From: Lysobacterales bacterium
GTDB lineage: Bacteria; Pseudomonadota; Gammaproteobacteria; Xanthomonadales; Ahniellaceae
Assembly: GCA_016703225.1 (NCBI GenBank)
Contig: JADJCM010000001.1
Span: forward strand, 992,001-1,056,000
Reading direction: 5' to 3'
DNA: 64,000 nucleotides
The position numbers and the translations under genes were made by a program. The notes under the pieces are model-generated. The model saw only the letters and a program-made list of their open reading frames with translations. It made no database searches and was not told the origin of the DNA. The number at the start of each line of letters is the position of its first letter. Within the stretch, counting starts at the first letter, position 1. Shown piece by piece: positions 59,595 through 64,000 of the stretch.

Positions 59595-62500
59595 GGGCTC
59601 GGGCTCAGCGGTGGGGTGATCATCTGGATCGGCAAGGCGCTGCGGTTCCAGCTGCCGCCGAAGGGTGCCGGCAGGCTGATGCTCATGTCCAGCGTGCCAG
59701 TGGTCTGGCTCTGGTAGCTGCGCGTCATGCTGCCGACTGCGGTCGCGGTGGCGCCGAAGTCGTCGAAGCGCGCGCAGCTCGGGCAGTGCACGAAGAAGGC
59801 GTTGTGCGTCACCGTGATGCTGGTGTTGTACTGCTCGCCGAGCGTCCAGCGTGGCTGGTTCGCAGCGTCGTACAGGTACCCGATCATGCCGGTCGAGGCC
59901 TGGCCACCGATACGATGCTCGTCGACCACCACACCCCATCCGGACTCGGACGGGTTGTACCAGCCGCCGGTGTGGTTGGGGCTCGGCAGGTCGCTGGAGG
60001 GATAGAAGCGCGACAGCTTCTCGCCCCCCCAGACGCCGTCGAACTGCCAAGTGGCGATGTACGCGGCATCGTCATCGCCGCGGGTGAACTGGGTGGTTCC
60101 AACCGCCGTCGCCGCCACCGCGAACGGACTGCCGGAGGTGCGGGTGAAGCGGTTGATCGTGGCCGCGGCCTGGCTGTAGCTCGGATTCCACGGGCCGGCC
60201 ATCAAGTACCAGACCGGCGAGCGATCGGCCTCGCCGGTGAACCAGGCCGAGGAGAACACGCTGCCGATATTGAAGATGTTCTGGCCGTTGCCGGAACGGT
60301 TCGGATTCCAGTACATGCCACCGGCCGCGCTGGGTGCACCCAGGCTGACGAGCTGCGCCGCGCATTGCGTCGCAACCTGGCAGTTGCCGCTGGCGGGTAC
60401 GGCGACATTGAGCACCTTGTTCGGCGCGAAGCTGTAGGCGAAATCGTCGACACCGCCGAGGAAGCTGACCACGGCCCGAGTACCGCACACGGCACCCGGA
60501 TCCAGATAGGCGCTGACGGTCACGTCGCGGCTGGCACCGGCAGCGAGGTTGTCGAGCGCGTTCGCCGCGGAGACCACGTGCAGGTTGGCATCGGTGGCGC
60601 CGAGCGCCGGTGCGCTCGGGTGGAACAGGCACACCGCGGTACCCGCGGGTGCGGCGTTGGCGGCGTCGCAGGCATAGTTCAGGCGCACGGTTTCATCGGG
60701 CTTCTGCAGGCCGATGGATGCGCCCCCGCCATTGCCCGAGTCAGCGGTGAGGTACTGATAGACGATCTCGAAACTACTGTCGTACAGGATCGCCTGGAAC
60801 ACGGCGTTGCCCGTGGGCGAACCGCCCTGCACGTAGCGGCCCATGTTGCGCCACTCGAACACGGTGCAGCCCTGGCTCGCGCTGCCGGCGTCGGAGGCGC
60901 GCGGGCAGGTCGCGAAGTGCTGGTGGCGGACGCTGCCGCCAGCCCGGATCACCAGATCATCGTGCAGCACCTGGATGCGTCCGTCGACCACGCCGGCGTG
61001 GCTATCGACGCCGCAAGCAGCAGCGTAGTCGTTGCCGCCATCGGCCGGATTGGTCGTGAGGTAACCGTTGGTCGACAACATCAGAGTACTGATCGTGCTG
61101 TCGTAGAACTGGAAGCCGGCGCCACCGCCGACTGCGAGGTTGGCGACGTAGCCATCGTCGCTGGAGGTCGGCGTCAGCAGCGTGGCGCCGCTCATGTCCA
61201 CCGCCTGGTAGTCGCAGTCGCTGGAACTCGCGCTCGACAGCGCGCGATAACCGAAGCTGTCGGTGATGCCGCTGCCGTCGGCCGCGGTGCCGGGTACGCT
61301 GCCGCCGGTGAAGATCGCGAAGCCGTCGTTCATGGCATCGTTGCCATTGTTGCTGACGCGCACCGGCACATTCCAGATTTCACCGGGCTCGAAGTTGCTG
61401 TCGCCATCGCCGCAGACCTGGCTGGTCGAGCCCTGCGGAGTCGCGCTCAGCTGCGGCCCGGCCACCGGCAGGTTCCAGCTGTCGCTTGCCGGACAGCCGG
61501 TGGCATCGGTGGCAGTGACGGTGACCAGCGCGGTCTTGCGCGTCGGATAGGTCAGCCGCAGCGTGTGCTGGCTGGTGACGCCGGTCTGGGTACGGTCCAC
61601 CACCGCGTCGCCATCCACCTCCCAGGTCAGCGTGTACGGACCGGTGCCACCGGACACGTGCGTGGTCACCTCGATCGCAGCGTCGGTGCTGCCCGGCGTC
61701 GCCGCCGACCACAGCGTCGGTGCCGTGCACGCGCCGCGGCCGTCGATGGCGGTGGCGCCGCTGCCGGCGGGATCGAGATGGTCCCGTACGCGCGAAGCTG
61801 CCGTGCCGCCACCCTCCCAGGCAATATTGAGGCGACCGTAGTAGTCGTCGACGTTGTTGCTGCAGGTCGCGGCGCCGCCCGAGAGCACGCCGACCAGACG
61901 CTTCTGCGGATTGAGCAGCACCGATCCGGACGAGCCTGGCTCGGTCGTGCCGAGGTCCCAGTTGCTGACGTGCCAGTGGCGCGAACCGGGCACGCCTGGC
62001 ACCGTCACGTCGTTGTTCGACAGGGGCTGGTTCTCGAAAGTGATGCGCTTCTCGTCGCCCTGCGGATGGTGGATGCCAACCGCCGAGGCGGGGACATCGA
62101 GGCTGCGATCCCAGCCCAGCCAGAACGGATTGGCCGCCGCCGGCACCTCGGTATTCAACTCGACCAAGGTGGTGTCGGCGGGCTGGTAGGTCGCGAGCAG
62201 AGTCGCGCCGCCGGTCTGCGCAATGGAAGCACTCGCGAAGCACGCAGCGTCCAGAGGCGAGCAAATCGGCGTACCGCTGCTGCTCGACCCCGGCGTGCGG
62301 CAGGTCGGGTTCTCGTACTTCCAGTAGGCGACCACGGTGCTGGCGTCGGCTTGCGTGCTGAAGCAGTGATTGGCAGTCAGCAACAGCCGACGCTTGTTCT
62401 GCGCCGTGTTGTTGACCAACTCGCCCGTGCACAAGCCGCCACCGACCGAGTAACGCGCCACCGCATTGATCTGATCGCGGTAGTTGTTGCCCTCGGGACA

Positions 62501-63112
62501 GACCACATCGACATTGCAGCTGCCCGACTTCGCGAACGGCGAGTCACCGCTCTCGATCGAACGATAGGCCTGCTGCACGCTCTTGATGCCGAACTGCAGC
62601 TCGCCGCGCGCGGCCTTGGGCACCAGCACTTCGAGATAGGCGACATCGCCCGGCACGTAGGGTGTCCAGAACTCGCCGAACTTCGGGTTGTCGGCCGCCG
62701 TGTAGGGGCCGCGCAGGAATTTGCCGCTGGCATCGCTCAACCACGCCTCGGCACCCGCGGGCAGATGGAAGGGCGCCAGCGCCAGGTCGATCGAAACTGC
62801 GCCCGGCGCATCGATGCGGACGCGCCAGAGATCGTGTGCGGCATCGACTTCGCTCCAGCGCCCGGGCGCGGACTTGCGCTCGTCGCGCAGGTCGACGCCG
62901 GCCTTGTGCACCAGCGCGTAGCGCAGCGGCCGGCCTTTGTCGGCGAGCGCGTCCTCGGCCAGCGCCTTCTCGGCGTTCAGCGGCGGCAACTGCAGCGCGC
63001 GCGCCGCCGGATCGATCGGCAGCTGGAAACGCCGGCTCGGCAATTCGGCCGCAGACGCCAACAGCGGAATGCTCAGGACGGCGAGCCACAACCCGCGGAT
63101 GCAGTGTTTCAT
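59591..63112 (-). CDS. Large secreted lysyl-endopeptidase-like serine protease
   Basis: 1173 residues. Signal peptide (about 1-21) and a propeptide region precede a trypsin-fold protease domain (about 195-450) with catalytic His249 (LLLTANHCFS), Asp313 (PADTTLVELN) and Ser395 (EPGSSGSVLL), plus Cys residues for disulfides. This is the arrangement of Achromobacter/Lysobacter lysyl endopeptidase. After it come PKD-like beta-sandwiches (GPYTLTWEVDGDAVVDRTQT) and a long C-terminal beta-rich region (EPGEIWNVPVRVSNNGNDAM; YWNPNRSGNGQNIFNIGSVF; GWYNPSESGWGVVVDEHRIG), perhaps for substrate or cell binding. ATG 63112 has GGGAG 6 nt upstream. First gene of the operon with sixA, yceI-like and PLD genes. 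Lys specificity is inferred. Confidence 0.85.
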   Translation of the reverse strand: MKHCIRGLWLAVLSIPLLASAAELPSRRFQLPIDPAARALQLPPLNAEKALAEDALADKGRPLRYALVHKAGVDLRDERKSAPGRWSEVDAAHDLWRVRIDAPGAVSIDLALAPFHLPAGAEAWLSDASGKFLRGPYTAADNPKFGEFWTPYVPGDVAYLEVLVPKAARGELQFGIKSVQQAYRSIESGDSPFAKSGSCNVDVVCPEGNNYRDQINAVARYSVGGGLCTGELVNNTAQNKRRLLLTANHCFSTQADASTVVAYWKYENPTCRTPGSSSSGTPICSPLDAACFASASIAQTGGATLLATYQPADTTLVELNTEVPAAANPFWLGWDRSLDVPASAVGIHHPQGDEKRITFENQPLSNNDVTVPGVPGSRHWHVSNWDLGTTEPGSSGSVLLNPQKRLVGVLSGGAATCSNNVDDYYGRLNIAWEGGGTAASRVRDHLDPAGSGATAIDGRGACTAPTLWSAATPGSTDAAIEVTTHVSGGTGPYTLTWEVDGDAVVDRTQTGVTSQHTLRLTYPTRKTALVTVTATDATGCPASDSWNLPVAGPQLSATPQGSTSQVCGDGDSNFEPGEIWNVPVRVSNNGNDAMNDGFAIFTGGSVPGTAADGSGITDSFGYRALSSASSSDCDYQAVDMSGATLLTPTSSDDGYVANLAVGGGAGFQFYDSTISTLMLSTNGYLTTNPADGGNDYAAACGVDSHAGVVDGRIQVLHDDLVIRAGGSVRHQHFATCPRASDAGSASQGCTVFEWRNMGRYVQGGSPTGNAVFQAILYDSSFEIVYQYLTADSGNGGGASIGLQKPDETVRLNYACDAANAAPAGTAVCLFHPSAPALGATDANLHVVSAANALDNLAAGASRDVTVSAYLDPGAVCGTRAVVSFLGGVDDFAYSFAPNKVLNVAVPASGNCQVATQCAAQLVSLGAPSAAGGMYWNPNRSGNGQNIFNIGSVFSSAWFTGEADRSPVWYLMAGPWNPSYSQAAATINRFTRTSGSPFAVAATAVGTTQFTRGDDDAAYIATWQFDGVWGGEKLSRFYPSSDLPSPNHTGGWYNPSESGWGVVVDEHRIGGQASTGMIGYLYDAANQPRWTLGEQYNTSITVTHNAFFVHCPSCARFDDFGATATAVGSMTRSYQSQTTGTLDMSISLPAPFGGSWNRSALPIQMITPPLSPSP

Positions 63113-63259
63113 CTGGATCTCCCGACAACGGTGACGCCAAGCATACAACTCGCGCCACGGCGCACCGTGATGCGTCGCACCGCCGTTCAGGGCCGGCGCC
63201 GACTTCGACAAAACCCGCGATTCCGGACAAAGTAGCGCTCTTGTCCCTACCCTGCCGCC

Positions 63260-64000
63260 ATGCCCGATCTCGACAACCTTGCCAGCCTGATCCGCGCCGG
63301 ACACCCGGTCATCGCCATCGACACCGGCGAGGAATCGCGCGTGGTCGAGAGCTTCCGCCATGTCATCGGCAAGGTTTGGCGGCCGCTGTACAAGTGGAGC
63401 CTGAACGACGGCCTGCAGCGCCTCGACATGACCCTCGACGAGCCGCCGCTGGCCGCCGCCGAGGCGACATCGACGCTGCAGTTCATCAAGGATCAGCGCG
63501 AGCGCGCGATCTTTTTGCTGTGCGACTTCCACGGCTACCTGCGCTACCCGCTGACCATGCGTCTGGTGCGCGAGATCGTCGAGCGAACCAACACCGCCGC
63601 GCACACGCTGGTGCTGGTCGGCGTCGGCATCGAGATTCCGAAGGAGATCGAGTCGCACGCGGTGCGGATTTCGCTCAAGCTTCCGGACGAGGCGACGCTC
63701 GGCAAGCTGGTGCGCGACGAGGCCTTCCAGTACTCGCGCGAGCACGGCGGCAAGCGCGTCGAGATCGACCCGGTCGCGTTCAAGACCATCGTCCGCAACC
63801 TGCTCGGGCTGAAGCTGCCGGACGCGCGCCGCATCGCGCGGCAACTGGTGTTCCGCGACGGCGCCGTCGGCATGTCCGACCTGCCGGAACTGGCCAAGCT
63901 CAAGTTCGAGCTGCTGAACCGCGACGGCGTGCTGCACTTCGAGTACGAGACCGCGGCCTTCGCCGATGTCGCCGGGCTCGCGCGCCTCAAGCAGTGGGTG
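63260..64000 (+). CDS. Ycf46-like AAA+ ATPase, 3'-truncated by window edge
   Basis: The first 247 residues are visible and the frame is still open at the edge. They match the N-terminal domain of Ycf46-type AAA proteins: LDNLASLIRAGHPVIAIDTG, EESRVVESFRHVIGK, TLQFIKDQRERAIFLLCDFH, LVGVGIEIPKEIESHAVRIS, FKTIVRNLLGLKLPDARRIA, then FADVAGLARLKQWV leading to the ATPase core, which lies outside the window. ATG 63260 starts the domain. The 147-bp gap from the protease start (63112) holds both divergent promoters. Function unknown; some members are linked to DNA or membrane quality control. Confidence 0.85.
   Translation, partial: MPDLDNLASLIRAGHPVIAIDTGEESRVVESFRHVIGKVWRPLYKWSLNDGLQRLDMTLDEPPLAAAEATSTLQFIKDQRERAIFLLCDFHGYLRYPLTMRLVREIVERTNTAAHTLVLVGVGIEIPKEIESHAVRISLKLPDEATLGKLVRDEAFQYSREHGGKRVEIDPVAFKTIVRNLLGLKLPDARRIARQLVFRDGAVGMSDLPELAKLKFELLNRDGVLHFEYETAAFADVAGLARLKQWV

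Overview
The window is very GC-rich DNA with strong G/C preference at third codon positions. It fits a free-living gammaproteobacterium of the Lysobacterales (Xanthomonadales), for example a Dokdonella- or Lysobacter-like genome. Supporting signs are several secreted proteins ending in a [IL]F(G/A)DGFE tail, a lipase with a Lif-type foldase, an ECF sigma factor paired with a TPR serine/threonine kinase, an RDD/SpoIIM/DUF4129/DUF4350/MoxR/DUF58 membrane cluster, a lysyl-endopeptidase-like protease, and REP elements of the kind seen in this order. The assignment is inferred from content; no 16S or other phylogenetic marker is present.

Layout. 1-4.7 kb: the end of a PAS sensor kinase and a six-PAS hybrid kinase. 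4.6-5.5 kb: a RelE/HigB-like toxin-antitoxin pair between two identical REP copies. 5.6-9.5 kb: a secreted FG-GAP protein, two paralogous small proteins, a fragment of a DUF2269 gene, and cardiolipin synthase. 9.5-12.6 kb: TPR kinase plus ECF sigma factor. 12.7-17.6 kb: tandem secreted beta-helix paralogues divergent from a large secreted Calx-beta/propeller protein across a 19-bp inverted repeat. 17.6-19.5 kb: DUF2269 and SDR-DoxX proteins and a 26-residue peptide. 19.7-25.5 kb: three secreted proteins. 25.6-27.3 kb: REP-derived minisatellite and hipBA. 27.5-29.8 kb: secreted delta-60-repeat propeller. 29.8-32.0 kb: nuclease-helicase beside tRNA-Arg(CCG). 32.1-36.7 kb: M20 hydrolase, HDAC-like deacetylase, DUF3079, lipase and foldase. 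36.8-47.1 kb: REP cluster, PLP dehydratase, the five-gene MoxR cluster and aminopeptidase N. 47.4-50.5 kb: a less GC-rich, coupled four-gene defence-like operon (RHH, DUF262, HEPN, cytosine methyltransferase) whose last two genes are frame-disrupted. 50.6-54.0 kb: a poly-G tract and a membrane ankyrin protein. 54.2-56.0 kb: a coupled AAA ATPase-PIN nuclease pair. 56.1-63.1 kb: a minus-strand operon of protease, SixA, YceI and PLD lipoprotein, then a DUF1232 protein with a clear terminator. 63.3 kb to the edge: the start of a Ycf46-like AAA protein.

Three observations stand out. First, a 16-bp palindrome CTGCGAAATTTCGCAG (one copy with a single end mismatch) lies 74, 74 and 76 nt upstream of three tiny genes, with a shared TCCGA element downstream of it, so it looks like one regulon of small proteins. 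Second, the RHH-DUF262-HEPN-methyltransferase operon and the AAA-PIN pair are compact, translationally coupled modules that resemble phage-defence systems and are only 4 kb apart. Third, a DUF4350 protein and a MoxR ATPase, normally separate neighbours, are fused in frame with loss of the start of the MoxR domain.
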